Shown: positions 8,245 through 18,583, counted from the first letter of the stretch. The stretch: DNA of 64,000 bases from Dictyobacter kobayashii (GCF_003967555.1 NZ_BIFS01000001.1:1178001-1242000); one strand, 5' to 3'. Numbers and translations are program-made. The notes: generated by a model from the sequence alone, not told the origin.

Positions 8245-9363
8245 ATGGTCTTATCGACAACTCTACAGTCTACGCTGCTCAGGCATCAGCGTTCGATTGA
8301 TGCAGCATTGCGAGCGACACTGAACAAAGTCGCGAGTGAATCCGGGGTCGCGGCCCTGGATGCTTATTATGGGCAAATGCGCTACCATCTGGGCTGGGTA
8401 GATGCTCAGCTAACCCCCACCAGGAGCAATCCTGGTAAGCTATTGCGGCCAACCCTGCTCTTACTGGCCTATGAGGCCGCTGGCGCCTGGGGCTTAACCG
8501 ATGGCACAACCATAACCGACGATAGCTATTTACAACGCGCTCTGGCCGCAGCGGTCTCGGTTGAGCTAACCCATAATTTTTCTCTCATTCACGATGATAT
8601 CGAAGATGGAGATACCGAACGCCGTCATCGTCCCACCATGTGGACAATCTGGGGCGTTCCTCAGGCTATTAATACAGGCGATGGCATGTTTGGCCTGGCC
8701 CGCTTCGCCCTGTGGGGTGTACTGGAAAATGGTGTGGAAGGCGACATTGCGGCCCACCTAGGCGCCATCCTGGATCGCACAGTATTAGAGATCGCCGAAG
8801 GACAATACCTGGATATTAGCTTTGAGCAACGGCAGGATATTTCGGTCTCGATGTATATCGATATGATCAGTCGTAAAACCGCTGCCTTGATGCGCTGTTC
8901 AGCTGAGATGGGTGCGATGATTGGTACCCGTGATAAAGGGACGATTCAACGACTGGCCAGCTTTGGTCAGGCAATTGGGGTCGCGTTCCAGGTACGAGAC
9001 GATCTGCTGGGCGTCTGGGCTTCGGCGGCCGAGTTGGGAAAAACTCAGGCCGGTGATATCTATCGACGTAAGAAGAGTCTCCCTATCCTCCATGCCCTCG
9101 AACATGCCAATCCACAGGATCTTCAGACCCTGCAGGCTATTTATCAGCAAACAGATCCCGTTGGCAGTGAGCAAGTAGCACAGGTACTGGCTATCTTCGA
9201 GCGCACGCAGACCCAGGCCTATTGCCGTACCTTTTTACAAAAATATTGCGATGCCGCTTACGAGGCTCTCAATAATATTCCACCCATCAGTAGCTCAGTT
9301 GCTACACGCGCCATTGAAGATATGCGCACAATGGTGCAATTTGTCGAGACAGTAGCCCACTAA
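8245..9363 (+). CDS. Polyprenyl (isoprenoid) diphosphate synthase
   Basis: A 372-residue trans-prenyltransferase that chains isopentenyl diphosphate onto an allylic diphosphate. The first Asp-rich motif, in LIHDDIEDGDTERR, is near residues 115-128, and the second site, in FQVRDDLLGVW, is near 248-258. The second has RDD rather than the usual DDILD, a pattern seen in many actinobacterial and Chloroflexi GGPP-synthase-like enzymes. The bulky residues before the first motif suggest a geranylgeranyl-type or longer product, but chain length cannot be fixed. The ATG at 8245 lacks a good ribosome binding site, so the start is uncertain. The 3' end abuts the terminator shared with the convergent WD40 gene. 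Confidence 0.85.
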   Translation: MVLSTTLQSTLLRHQRSIDAALRATLNKVASESGVAALDAYYGQMRYHLGWVDAQLTPTRSNPGKLLRPTLLLLAYEAAGAWGLTDGTTITDDSYLQRALAAAVSVELTHNFSLIHDDIEDGDTERRHRPTMWTIWGVPQAINTGDGMFGLARFALWGVLENGVEGDIAAHLGAILDRTVLEIAEGQYLDISFEQRQDISVSMYIDMISRKTAALMRCSAEMGAMIGTRDKGTIQRLASFGQAIGVAFQVRDDLLGVWASAAELGKTQAGDIYRRKKSLPILHALEHANPQDLQTLQAIYQQTDPVGSEQVAQVLAIFERTQTQAYCRTFLQKYCDAAYEALNNIPPISSSVATRAIEDMRTMVQFVETVAH

Positions 9364-9367
9364 AAAA

Positions 9368-9427
9368 ATCTGGATGTCGTATAACATCGATAGATACCTC
9401 AATCAGGGTGTTATATGACATCCCAGA
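9368..9427. terminator. Stem-loop shared by convergent genes
   Basis: TCTGGATGTCGTATAACA near 9368 pairs with TGTTATATGACATCCCAGA near 9409, missing one base and with one mismatch. The right arm includes the stop region of the minus-strand WD40 gene. The missing base is a G in a GGG run, like the frameshifts elsewhere. Confidence 0.55.
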
Positions 9428-10947
9428 GTATGACTTGATTGCCAGTGGCTGTGACGACCTGCTTACTGGTAGGTGCCCAGGTAATACTATGCACGGTATT
9501 CGCTAATTTCTTCTGGAAGATCTGCTTCATACCCTGCGTGGCTTGCAGCAAGGTAAACGTACCATCATTTGTGCCGACCGCAGGAAACGCGCATCTGGCG
9601 ACCAGGCAACCGACCGGATAGGGACATTGGCCAGATGGAGACGCTGCGGAACGTCCTGGCATATCTGCCCATTATTATTAGTACAGGTCAGAGCATGCCA
9701 GATGCGGACAATACCATCATCCCCACCTACTGCCAATTGGACACCATCAGGAGCGAAGGCCAGCGTGCGCATCGGAATTTGAGCATCGTAATAATACCCA
9801 TGGATATCCATACCCTTCATTGCATCCCAGATGCGCACAGCCCCCCCATCAGAGGATGTGGCGACCGTTTTACCGTCAGTACTCCAGGAGACAGCCGCAA
9901 TGGCATTGGTATGGGCCTGGTAAGTCAGAAGCGCGCGATACTGCTGGCCATCCCAGACCACAGCACGTTTATCAGCGCCTACAGAGACTACCTGCATGGG
10001 ATTCTGAGCGGACCAGGCCAGGCCGGTAACCATCTGGGCATGGCGATGCGTTGAGCGGGCCAACTGCTTCCCATTAGTGGCATTCCAAAAAGCTACCTGC
10101 GTATTGGCTCCTGTCACCAGGTGAACACCGTCTGGCGACCAGGCGAGGGCTTTAACTGCAGCAGGATGATTAATATCCTGCTGCACGTTACCCTGCATAT
10201 CCAGAGAAAAACATGGGTATCATCGGAGCCACTGGCCAGCATGTTCCCGGTTGGGGCCCAGGCTACAGTGCGGACAGTTTGCTGATGCTTATTAAAAGTC
10301 AGGCGCTCCTTCAGGGTTGTAGTATGCACCACAGGAGCTTTGGGGGCTGCTGCAGTATGCTTTACAATATGTGTGGTAGTGGTGGTTTTTGATGCAGGAG
10401 CAGAATTAAACACACCGCGATACGCGGCATAGCCAACCCCTATACCACCCACTCCACACAAGGTTCCAAAGGCGGCCAGAAATGTTCGCCTGGAAAGATT
10501 GCTGCGCTTCTTGATAGACCCGGTATCGGGTGTATGGCCTGTCTGGTTACGCGTTAAGGCTGGGGTAAGAGCATTATCAGAGAGTGTATCTGAGGTATGC
10601 AAAGAGGGATCAATGGGATTAAAAGGCGAAGCTGGCCTTGGCTTCAGATTAGAAGCCACCGGGGCAATGGGCACCGGGATACTCTCAGTTATCGAAGAAT
10701 CCAACATCAAACGCATGCCAGAAAGAATTCCCACTTCCGTCAATGTTTTATCCTTAGCAAGGATACGGCCACTGGCCGCGTGACGTAAAGTGTAGATAAG
10801 CGGCTTACCAAAGAGGTCAGACTGCGGCAATTTTAAAATTTCAACCAATTTCGGTAGCAGCATAGATATAGGAACATCCATCGCCACTACTACCGGGCGT
10901 GCAGTGCCTAACGTATCTTGCTCTATTAGAATCTCAGATTTTTGCAT
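9411..10947 (-). pseudogene. Ubiquitin-like/WD40 membrane protein, split by two frameshifts
   Basis: Three overlapping reading frames together encode one protein of about 512 residues. The N-terminus (start at 10947) has a YukD/EsaB-like ubiquitin fold of roughly 80 residues (VVVAMDVPISMLLPKLVEIL). A Pro/Ser/Thr-rich linker follows, then SRRTFLAAFGTLCGVGGIG, a twin-arginine-like motif plus membrane segment, then at least five WD40 repeats ending VTATGNQVILWDVI. Frame is lost near 10201 (FLW|DMQGNV) and near 9581 (DARFL|AVGTND); each is repaired by adding one base to a short G run. That pattern favours sequencing error over true decay. The blades should face outside the membrane. YukD-like domains are associated with type VII secretion, but no ESX gene is nearby. 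It would otherwise be annotated as three unrelated hypothetical proteins. Confidence 0.75.
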
Positions 10948-11160
10948 CTCTATACCCCGATCCATCTTTCTCTTATAACAGTGTATCATGGTCATTCTTC
11001 GTTTTTCACCTTTATAAGTAAAAAGGGCTAGTGGAGCTTGAAGTGGACATCAGGCATCTCAACAGTAAGAAAGATGAAGCAAACGTGCGGAAATAGTGGT
11101 CGGCTTCTGTGGTATGATAAGGATACACATTCTCAAATATACTTAATCAGGAGACATTGC

Positions 11161-12964
11161 ATGAGCTACCGGGTTCTACAGGCTTTTATCTGTACCATAC
11201 TCCTTCTCGGCGGCACATTATCTGCAACGGTAAATAGTAATCTGGTCTATGCCCATAATTTAGCAGGCCAACAATTAATACAATCCACCAACCAGGCACT
11301 GCCACTGGTAGAGCCTGATTATATTTACAACCAACTTTACACCATGGCCACGCGCTTCCAGCATCGTGAATCTGGCTATGACAAGCAACTCTCAACCAGC
11401 ACCAATGGACACGATGAGTTCGCCAACTATTGGTCACAGGAGATTTTACACGACTTACAGGGCTTTGGGAGCACGGCCTATCGCGATAACTTTCATATTC
11501 GTGGCTGGCGTGACCGTCCCAGCACGACGCCAGCCGCCAACATCGAAGTCACGGTCCCCGGAGCAGTCCATCCAGAGCAGGTAATTATTATTGGTTGTCA
11601 TTATGATGGTATGGCCACCTCTACACAATCGGCTAACGATGATGCCAGTGGTTGCGCTATTGAGCTGGGCATCGCTAAAGCTATGGGAGCCTACTGGCAG
11701 CAACAACATGTCGCGCCTCAACGTACCTTGCGCTTTGTATTGTTTGATACCGAAGAGCAGGGACTCTACGGCTCTTATCATTATGTTAATGCTACCGTAA
11801 ATGGGGATATCAAAAACATTGTAGCGATGTTCAATGAGGAGCAAAACGGGATTGCCTATCCTCTACGTTACCTGGGGCAACTGCAAAATGCATTGATGCC
11901 ATTCTATATCGAGCTATCGCCTATCGCGGGTCCCCAACGTGAGCAGATCAAGCAATTCAGGGCGTTGATGGCCAGGGCCGTACCGGCCGTTTTCCAACAA
12001 ATACGTGCTCTAGGCTTACAAAGCCTGACCTACCATGACCGGAATAAACAGGATGTAGCACAACCTGTCTTTACACCTGATCAGCTGAGCAACGTTAAAC
12101 AGGAGGATGACCAGGTCGGTTCCAGTGACCAGGTCCCTTTCACCCAGGCAGGCATTCCCTGCGCAACCTTTGTGGGAAACTCAACATATTATGATCCCGA
12201 TGCTCCTACAGCTTCTTATCCCTATGATCAGCCCACTGACACCATTCAACTAATGAATACCTTTGCCTCGGGCAATTCAACGAAGTCCGCCGCCCTGACG
12301 TTAGCGTTGGCGCTACCGACTATGCTCACAACCTGGATGTTGCAGCAGCCATCTATGCTGGGGGAAACTGCCAGCAATGAGAACCCACTGATAGCTATCA
12401 GTGATATTAATAGGATTCAGACTGGACAGGAGCTTCTGTTCTCAGCCCAGACCAATCAGTTGAGCACGAAAAATGCGTCCCTTACCTATAACTGGGACTT
12501 TGGCGATGGCAAGAACGCAAGTGGCCTGGTTGTACATCATACCTACACTACCAACGGTAACTATACGCTTGGCCTGACTGTTACCTCGGATCATATCGTT
12601 CAACGTATAACCAAAAACCTTATTGTGGGCACCCATAATCCAATCTATCCAAACCAGTATGATCGTTATTATGCAACGGGCATTCCCCCACGAATACACT
12701 GGTGAAACTGCCAGTACCAGATGCAACGTTATCAGATAAGGTACAGCTAACACCAGATTCGCTCTGGTCGGCGGCTTTGACGGCTGGGCCAACAAGTGCG
12801 GAGAAAAATCAAGCACCGCCGACAGTCACAGCCCCTTGCCATCAGGAAAAAAAGAGTCTATGATACCTGAACCTTCCCTCTTACTGGCAATCGCCTTGGT
12901 GCTTTTGCTAATTCCTGGTATCATTGGTAGCGTCGTCTTGCTCAAACGTAGGCAACAACATTGA
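11161..12964 (+). CDS. Secreted M28 zinc aminopeptidase with PKD domain and C-terminal anchor (two frameshifts)
   Basis: The ATG at 11161 follows AGGAGA and opens a signal peptide (VLQAFICTILLLGGTLSATV). The M28 catalytic domain covers about residues 70-390, with metal ligands in GCHYDG (about 146-150), NDDASG (about 159) and DTEEQG (about 196), and a later SSDQVPF. A PKD domain (YNWDFGDGKN) covers about 410-485. The intact frame stops at 12705, but adding a base to the C5 run at 12685-12689 and another to the A7 run at 12847-12853 continues through a Pro/Thr linker into a membrane segment (LLLAIALVLLLIPGIIGSVV) and a basic tail, with a stop at 12962-12964. The repaired product is a surface-anchored peptidase of about 600 residues. 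As printed, the anchor is lost. Confidence 0.75.
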
Positions 12965-13098
12965 GAGGTATGGATGAAATACACAGGAAAGCTTGACGAC
13001 GCTATTCATAATAGACGTAGGTTGACCATAAGGTCACCTGAAATTGCCCGCAAAAAAATAACGAAAAGCAACTCGACCCTAAGCCGGAGATCTACTGT

Positions 13099-14751
13099 AT
13101 GACAAAACCAATTTATGTAATGGGACATAAAAATTCTGATATGGATTCTGTCGCTTCTGCCTATGCTTATGCGTATCTGTTACGCGCCCAGGGAGAAGAG
13201 CAAGCCATTCCAGCACGCCACGGCGACCTGAAGCCCGAAATTCGCTTTGTACTTGATCGCTTCCATGTGGAAGCACCAGAAGCACTTGAAGATGTCAATT
13301 TGCAGGTACGTGACGTTATGCGGCGCGGCATTATTTCTGTGTATGTCGATCAGCCAGTGTTTGAGGCCGGACAATTGCTCCAGGAACACAATCGGGGATC
13401 CATGCCTGTCGTTGATGAAAATAATTATGTTAAAGGTATGATTGCGCATGATGACCTGGCCAAATTGTTCTTCAATGATCTGGACCCGTTGTCCCTCAAT
13501 CGCATTCCGCTAATCCGCGATAACCTGGTACGTGTACTTAAAGGCCGCGTACTGGTTGAGGGTCGTCGCCAGCTGGGCAATCGTGTCCTGGTGGGGGCAA
13601 TGGAAGCCGAGACCATGGTCGATTATGTTGAGCCTGGCTGCCTGGTAATTATTGGTGACCGGGAAGATGCTCAGATTATGGCCATTGAGTCGGGCGCGGC
13701 CGCCCTGGTGATTACCGGTGATTTACTGGTCTCGGAGCGCACACTGCATACAGCACGTCAGCATGGGGTAATGGTCATCAGTACAGCCCACCATACTTTT
13801 ACCGCCATTCGCTTGATCAATCTGAGTATTAGAACACAAGAGATTATGAATCGCGAGTTTACATTTTGCCATCCCGACGATCATATGAGTGATGTCCAGC
13901 CAACGCTGGCACGCTTGCGCTCTATGCCGGTCGTGGATAATCAGGGTAAACTGGTAGGTTATATCTCGCGTACAGATTTAATTAAGGCGCGCCCAAAACG
14001 CGTTTACCTGGTCGATCATAATGAACAGTCACAGGCTGTCGATGGTATCGAAGAGGCTGAATTGCTCGGTATTATCGATCATCACCGGATCGCTGATGTA
14101 CATACCAGTAAACCAATTCTTTTCCGTGCTGAACCGGTCGGTTGTACGGGTACGATTATTGTTGGTCTCTATCATGAGGCCGATGTCGAGATACCAAAAG
14201 ATGTGGCGGGCCTGTTATTGGCTGGCTTGCTTTACGACACCCTGATTCTGCGTTCTCCCACCTGCACCGCGCGCGATGAGCGGGTCGCGGCCGAACTGGC
14301 TGCCATCGCCGGTGAAGATATCGAGAAGTATGGGCAAGAGATCTTTGCCGCCGCTGCTCAGGATCTGACCGAGAAGCCTGCGGAGGCTTTGATTACCTCA
14401 GACTTCAAAGAATTCACGGTCCATGATCATAAATTCGCAGTTGGTACCGTTGAGACCGCTAGCCCGGCCAGCATTGAGTCGCGCATGGATGAGCTCAAAG
14501 AAACGATGAAGCATATCGCGCAAGAGCGGAGCTACGTTTCATTTCTCTTTATGATTGTCGACATTATTAATATGCGTTGTCATTTGTTGATCAGTGGTGG
14601 TGAACAGGCGGTAGCCGAAGCTTTCAATCGACCTCTAGAGCCTGACGGCGGGTCTATTGTAGTCGAAGGTCTGGTATCGCGCAAGAAACAGGTAGTGCCC
14701 CAGCTTACCCGCATTGAATCACTACTCACGGAAACAACAAACGTGCGTTAA
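13099..14751 (+). CDS. ppaC: CBS-domain family II (Mn-dependent) inorganic pyrophosphatase
   Basis: A 550-residue cytoplasmic enzyme that hydrolyses PPi. The DHH domain begins GHKNSDMDSVASA (residues 9-21) and resumes after a regulatory insert at GIIDHHR near 324. The insert holds a CBS motif pair (about 70-125 and 250-300) around a DRTGG domain (about 130-240), the layout of nucleotide-regulated clostridial CBS-PPases, which are inhibited by AMP/ADP and activated by ATP or diadenosine polyphosphates. The DHHA2 domain is C-terminal. A GGAGA box precedes the ATG. It sits directly upstream of the membrane pyrophosphatase, so both PPi-cleaving systems are adjacent. Confidence 0.88.
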   Translation: MTKPIYVMGHKNSDMDSVASAYAYAYLLRAQGEEQAIPARHGDLKPEIRFVLDRFHVEAPEALEDVNLQVRDVMRRGIISVYVDQPVFEAGQLLQEHNRGSMPVVDENNYVKGMIAHDDLAKLFFNDLDPLSLNRIPLIRDNLVRVLKGRVLVEGRRQLGNRVLVGAMEAETMVDYVEPGCLVIIGDREDAQIMAIESGAAALVITGDLLVSERTLHTARQHGVMVISTAHHTFTAIRLINLSIRTQEIMNREFTFCHPDDHMSDVQPTLARLRSMPVVDNQGKLVGYISRTDLIKARPKRVYLVDHNEQSQAVDGIEEAELLGIIDHHRIADVHTSKPILFRAEPVGCTGTIIVGLYHEADVEIPKDVAGLLLAGLLYDTLILRSPTCTARDERVAAELAAIAGEDIEKYGQEIFAAAAQDLTEKPAEALITSDFKEFTVHDHKFAVGTVETASPASIESRMDELKETMKHIAQERSYVSFLFMIVDIINMRCHLLISGGEQAVAEAFNRPLEPDGGSIVVEGLVSRKKQVVPQLTRIESLLTETTNVR

Positions 14752-14773
14752 TTAACTTATAAAGCTTGTACTC

Positions 14774-14802
14774 TTGCCATGTGACATCGGCTATGTTACA
14801 CT
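14774..14802 (+). promoter_or_regulatory. Candidate housekeeping promoter for hppA
   Basis: TTGCCA at 14774-14779 and TACACT at 14797-14802 are separated by exactly 17 bases, close to the sigma-70 consensus. The implied 5' leader of hppA is about 195 bases. Confidence 0.4.
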
Positions 14803-14829
14803 ATGATACGACTTGGATACTCCTTGTTA

Positions 14830-14923
14830 GGTAGAAGTAACTATTTGCTAAAATTTAACAAACAACACCGCAGTACTCAGTAAGTTACGTTTTGTAGTTA
14901 GAATCCAATAGTTTACTTCTACC
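14830..14923 (+). promoter_or_regulatory. Inverted repeat enclosing the hppA leader
   Basis: GGTAGAAGTAACTATT (14830-14845) pairs with AATAGTTTACTTCTACC (14907-14923) with a one-base bulge, closing a 61-base segment in the presumed leader. It could be a structured regulatory RNA, but it matches no riboswitch I recognise. Confidence 0.35.
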
Positions 14924-15004
14924 ATGGTTCGGTCACGATGTCCCTGCTATCAACGTTGATACGCAACGAACTTCTTACCTTGTTATAAGGAGGACATTTT
15001 TGTC

Positions 15005-17263
15005 GTGAGCAACTATATCTGGGTTCCAATCGTAGTAGGGGTTCTTGCTGTGGTCTTCGCTGGCTATCTGGCCAGTTATGTATTGCGCAAAGATACAGGT
15101 ACCCCTGCCATGCAAAAGGTAGCAAACGCCATTTTTAAAGGGGCCATGGCGTTTCTTAACCGTCAGTATCGCACCATCGCTCTTCTTTCACTGGTGGCCG
15201 CGGTAGTCGTCGCAGCTGTTCTCTACCTCCTCAGTAATGGAGACGCTGCCACGAAGTTTGATCTTGCATGGCGCACGGCGATAGCATTTCTAATCGGCGC
15301 ACTCTGTTCAGGCGTTGCTGGTTACATTGGCATGTATGTTGCGGTAAAATCTAATAGCCGCACGGCCAGTGCCGCCACCCGCAGCCTGGGCGAAGCCTTG
15401 ATGGTTTCGCTACGTGGAGGTGCAGTCTCGGGTTTCCTGGTAGTGGCCCTCTCTCTACTGGGTGTATCCTTCATCTTTTTGCTCTACAGTATCGGCAATA
15501 GCATCGATAAGGTGCCTTCCCTGATCGTTGGCTTTGGTTTTGGGGCTAGCTTTGTGGCGCTTTTCGCGCAGCTGGGTGGTGGAATTTATACCAAAGCGGC
15601 CGATGTAGGAGCCGATCTGGTAGGTAAAGTCGAAGCGGGCATCCCGGAGGATGATCCGCGCAATCCAGCGGTCATCGCCGACCTGGTGGGCGATAACGTT
15701 GGTGACTGTGCCGGTCGTGGAGCCGATCTCTTCGAGTCGACGGCGGCCGAAAATATTGGTGCGATGATCCTGGGTGTCGCACTCTACCTGGCCACCAAGA
15801 ATCCTGGCTGGATTCTCTTCCCCCTGGTGGTACGTGCCTTTGGCTTGATTGCTTCCGCGATTGGTCTCCTCTACATCAGACCAGCTGTAGTAATTGAACC
15901 AGACAAAGCGGCCGGGCGCGATCCTGGCGAAATCGCGATGAAGCAGCTCAATATCGGCTACTATATCACCTGTGCGATCTCGGTGATTGGAGTCTTCCTG
16001 GGCAGCTACTTGATGCTCGGCGGTCAAGCAGTACACTCTAACACGCTGCCTGCCTGGGTCTGGTTTGGCCTGGCCGGTACCGTTGGTATCCTTCTGAGTA
16101 TTGCTTTTGTTTATATTACCCAGTATTACACCGCTGGCACCTGGCGTCCAGTACGTGAGATTGCCGGTTCTACACTAACCGGACCAGCTACAACCATCAT
16201 TACTGGCATGGCGGTCGCTTTTGAGTGTACCGCATTACCAGTTCTGGCCATCGCGGCTGCGCTGGGACTCTCATTCTTCTGCGGCAGCCAGGTAACTATT
16301 CCTATCAGTACCGCGATCAACCCTGGCGTCATCAACGTTGGCGGTATTTTCGGAACAGCTGTGGCGACGATGGGCATGCTGATGAGTTGTGCCTATATCC
16401 TTTCCATGGATACCTTTGGCCCCATCACCGATAATGCCGGTGGCATTACCGAGATGGGTGGTGAAGCAGAGTCGGTCCGCGATATCACTGATGCACTGGA
16501 TGGCGTGGGCAATACGACCAAAGCCCTGACCAAAGGTTATGGCATTGGTTCGGCCGCCCTGGCAGCCTTCCTGCTCTTCAGTGCATATCTGGATGTACTC
16601 TACTCCTATAAGAAATCACCGTCGGTGTACCGCGTTGACCTCGCCAATATTGAGGTCTTCATTGCGGCCCTCATCGGCCTGACCTTGATCTTCTTCTTCA
16701 GCTCCCTGGCTATTCGCGCTGTAGGAGATGCGGCCAAACGCATGATCGAGGAGGTGCGTCGACAGTTCCGCGAGAATCCTAAAATCATGGCGGAACGGGT
16801 AGAGGATCGGGTCGATCCTGACTATGCCCGTTGTGTCGATATCAGTACGCGTGGTGCTCTAAAGGCCATGATTCTACCAGGTATTGTGGCTGTCTTCACG
16901 CCTGTTCTGATTGGCGTTATTCTAGGTCCTCAGGCAGAGGCGGGCTTACTAATGGTAGGGACGATGGGCGGTGTCGTGCTGGCACTGGTCCTTAACAATG
17001 GCGGCGGCGCCTGGGATAATGCGAAAAAATATATCGAGGCTGGCTATTTGCGTGTGAATGCAGATGGCGAGATGGTAGATCGCAATGATCCCAGTGGCAC
17101 GGTATTAGGTAAGAATAGTGAAGCCCATAAAGCCAGCGTGGTTGGCGATACGGTCGGTGATCCTTTCAAGGATACAGCCGGTCCTTCGCTACACGTGCTA
17201 ATCAAGCTTTTAAGCACTATTACCCTGGTACTCGCACCGTTGTTTATCGCGCTCCACCCTTAA
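15005..17263 (+). CDS. hppA: Membrane H+-translocating pyrophosphatase (K+-independent type)
   Basis: A 752-residue pump with about 16 membrane segments that couples PPi hydrolysis to proton export. The PPi-binding signature GGGIYTKAADVGADLVGKVE is near residue 190, followed by IPEDDPRNP and DNVGDCAGRGADLFES, and the C-terminal DTVGDPFKDTAGP is present. The diagnostic position reads GNTTKA (Lys near residue 506) rather than GNTTAA, which in this family marks the K+-independent class. The GTG start at 15005 is supported by AAGGAGG at 14986-14993. Length is typical. A leader with an inverted repeat precedes it and two terminators follow. Confidence 0.95.
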   Translation: MSNYIWVPIVVGVLAVVFAGYLASYVLRKDTGTPAMQKVANAIFKGAMAFLNRQYRTIALLSLVAAVVVAAVLYLLSNGDAATKFDLAWRTAIAFLIGALCSGVAGYIGMYVAVKSNSRTASAATRSLGEALMVSLRGGAVSGFLVVALSLLGVSFIFLLYSIGNSIDKVPSLIVGFGFGASFVALFAQLGGGIYTKAADVGADLVGKVEAGIPEDDPRNPAVIADLVGDNVGDCAGRGADLFESTAAENIGAMILGVALYLATKNPGWILFPLVVRAFGLIASAIGLLYIRPAVVIEPDKAAGRDPGEIAMKQLNIGYYITCAISVIGVFLGSYLMLGGQAVHSNTLPAWVWFGLAGTVGILLSIAFVYITQYYTAGTWRPVREIAGSTLTGPATTIITGMAVAFECTALPVLAIAAALGLSFFCGSQVTIPISTAINPGVINVGGIFGTAVATMGMLMSCAYILSMDTFGPITDNAGGITEMGGEAESVRDITDALDGVGNTTKALTKGYGIGSAALAAFLLFSAYLDVLYSYKKSPSVYRVDLANIEVFIAALIGLTLIFFFSSLAIRAVGDAAKRMIEEVRRQFRENPKIMAERVEDRVDPDYARCVDISTRGALKAMILPGIVAVFTPVLIGVILGPQAEAGLLMVGTMGGVVLALVLNNGGGAWDNAKKYIEAGYLRVNADGEMVDRNDPSGTVLGKNSEAHKASVVGDTVGDPFKDTAGPSLHVLIKLLSTITLVLAPLFIALHP

Positions 17264-17288
17264 TCCTAACCTCAATCGCTTCATGAGA

Positions 17289-17322
17289 CGTTCCTGATGC
17301 TCAGAAAAGAGCACCAGGAACG
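17289..17322 (+). terminator. Intrinsic terminator of hppA
   Basis: Arms CGTTCCTGATGCTC (17289-17302) and GAGCACCAGGAACG (17309-17322) pair at 13 of 14 positions, followed by a T-rich CCTTTATTTT. Confidence 0.75.
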
Positions 17323-17379
17323 CCTTTATTTTGCCTGATTTGCAGCGAAAAATTCCCCCAATTCGTTAACTCATGTAAA

Positions 17380-17404
17380 GAGAGGTCAGGGCCTCTCCTT
17401 TTTT
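17380..17404 (+). terminator. Second intrinsic terminator
   Basis: GAGAGG/CCTCTC stem (17380-17385, 17392-17397) followed by CTTTTTT, a classic small terminator about 60 bases after the first. Confidence 0.6.
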
Positions 17405-17491
17405 ACGAGACAAATCACTATATTTTCCGCTTTGTACATCCGCCCCGGCATATAAATCATTGAGGCAATATACGAAATATAAAAAGGAGGA

Positions 17492-18583
17492 ATGATGGAT
17501 CATTCATTGTTCCAGCAGAAGACATATCAACCCCGGTGGCTCTTTTTATGTCTGCTACTTTGTCTGACACTGGCAGGCTGTACATCACAGTCGGTTACCA
17601 TAAGTATCGGTGGGACTGCCACCCAGACAAACTCGAATGTGACCGCTATAAGCAGCTCTAATGCTAAATCAGGAGCGCAGGGCGTTAAGCTGTATATTGA
17701 ACCTGATGCAGGAGAACAGGTCATCACCACGGCTATTAATGGCGCACAGAAGTCGGTCTGGCTAGAAATGTATCTGTTGACAGATAAAAAAGTTATCAAT
17801 GCCCTGGAAAATGCGGCCCACCGTCAGCTTGATGTGCGCGTTATATTAGAGACGCATCCCTATGGGAGCGGCTCGGTTTCGCCGACACAGACCATGGATC
17901 AATTACAGGCGGCCGGCATTAAAACGCAGGCTACCAGCCCGGATTTCGCTTTAACCCATGAAAAAGGGATGATTATCGATGGGCAGACGGCCTTTATTAT
18001 GACCAGCAATTTTACCAACGCGGCCCTGGGTAACAGCAAATATACCCTCAATCGTGAATACGGCATCATCGATACCAATGCCCAGGATGTAAAGACGGTA
18101 CAGGATATCTTTACGGCTGACTGGAATCGCCAACCGTTTAAACTAAATAATCCACGCCTGGTCGTCAGTCCACTAAACTCGCATGCGACCTTCCTGGCGC
18201 TGATCCGCGGCGCAAAAAAATCTCTCGCCATTGAAGCTGAAGAAATGCAGGATAGTCAGGTAGAGCAGGCCTTGACCACAGCTGCCAGCCACGGTGTTCA
18301 TATTCAGGTAATTCTACCCGCTTCGTCTTCCAGCGATAGCAATAGTGAAGGCATCTCTATTATCAAGCAAGCTGGGGTACAGGTAAAGCAGGATCAGCGT
18401 CTCTATATGCACGCGAAAATCATTATTATCGATCAGCAAAAGGCCTTTGTTGGCTCGGAGAATATCTCTACAGCTTCCCTTGATAAAAATCGTGAGCTCG
18501 GCATTGTTGTCTCAGACGCAGCAGTCCTCATGGCTTTAGGCCGCACATTTCAAACCGACTGGTCCACATCTCAAGCAGCCTGA
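17492..18583 (+). CDS. Phospholipase-D-like lipoprotein
   Basis: A 363-residue secreted lipoprotein with a signal peptide ending in the lipobox LAGC, which would be lipidated on the Cys near residue 30. Two PLD repeats each carry an HxKx4D motif, HEKGMIIDG near 156 and HAKIIIIDQ near 307, followed by SNF and SEN. Two motifs in one chain are expected for a working phosphodiesterase, either a phospholipase/cardiolipin synthase-like enzyme or a nuclease. AAAAAGGAGGA lies just before the ATG pair. No linked gene suggests the substrate; it appears to be a single-gene unit. Extracellular location is inferred from the lipobox. Confidence 0.82.
   Translation: MMDHSLFQQKTYQPRWLFLCLLLCLTLAGCTSQSVTISIGGTATQTNSNVTAISSSNAKSGAQGVKLYIEPDAGEQVITTAINGAQKSVWLEMYLLTDKKVINALENAAHRQLDVRVILETHPYGSGSVSPTQTMDQLQAAGIKTQATSPDFALTHEKGMIIDGQTAFIMTSNFTNAALGNSKYTLNREYGIIDTNAQDVKTVQDIFTADWNRQPFKLNNPRLVVSPLNSHATFLALIRGAKKSLAIEAEEMQDSQVEQALTTAASHGVHIQVILPASSSSDSNSEGISIIKQAGVQVKQDQRLYMHAKIIIIDQQKAFVGSENISTASLDKNRELGIVVSDAAVLMALGRTFQTDWSTSQAA

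Noticed and set aside
9411..10947. Three separate WD40/hypothetical genes
   Set aside because: The pieces join within WD40 motifs after adding single bases, so they are one gene.
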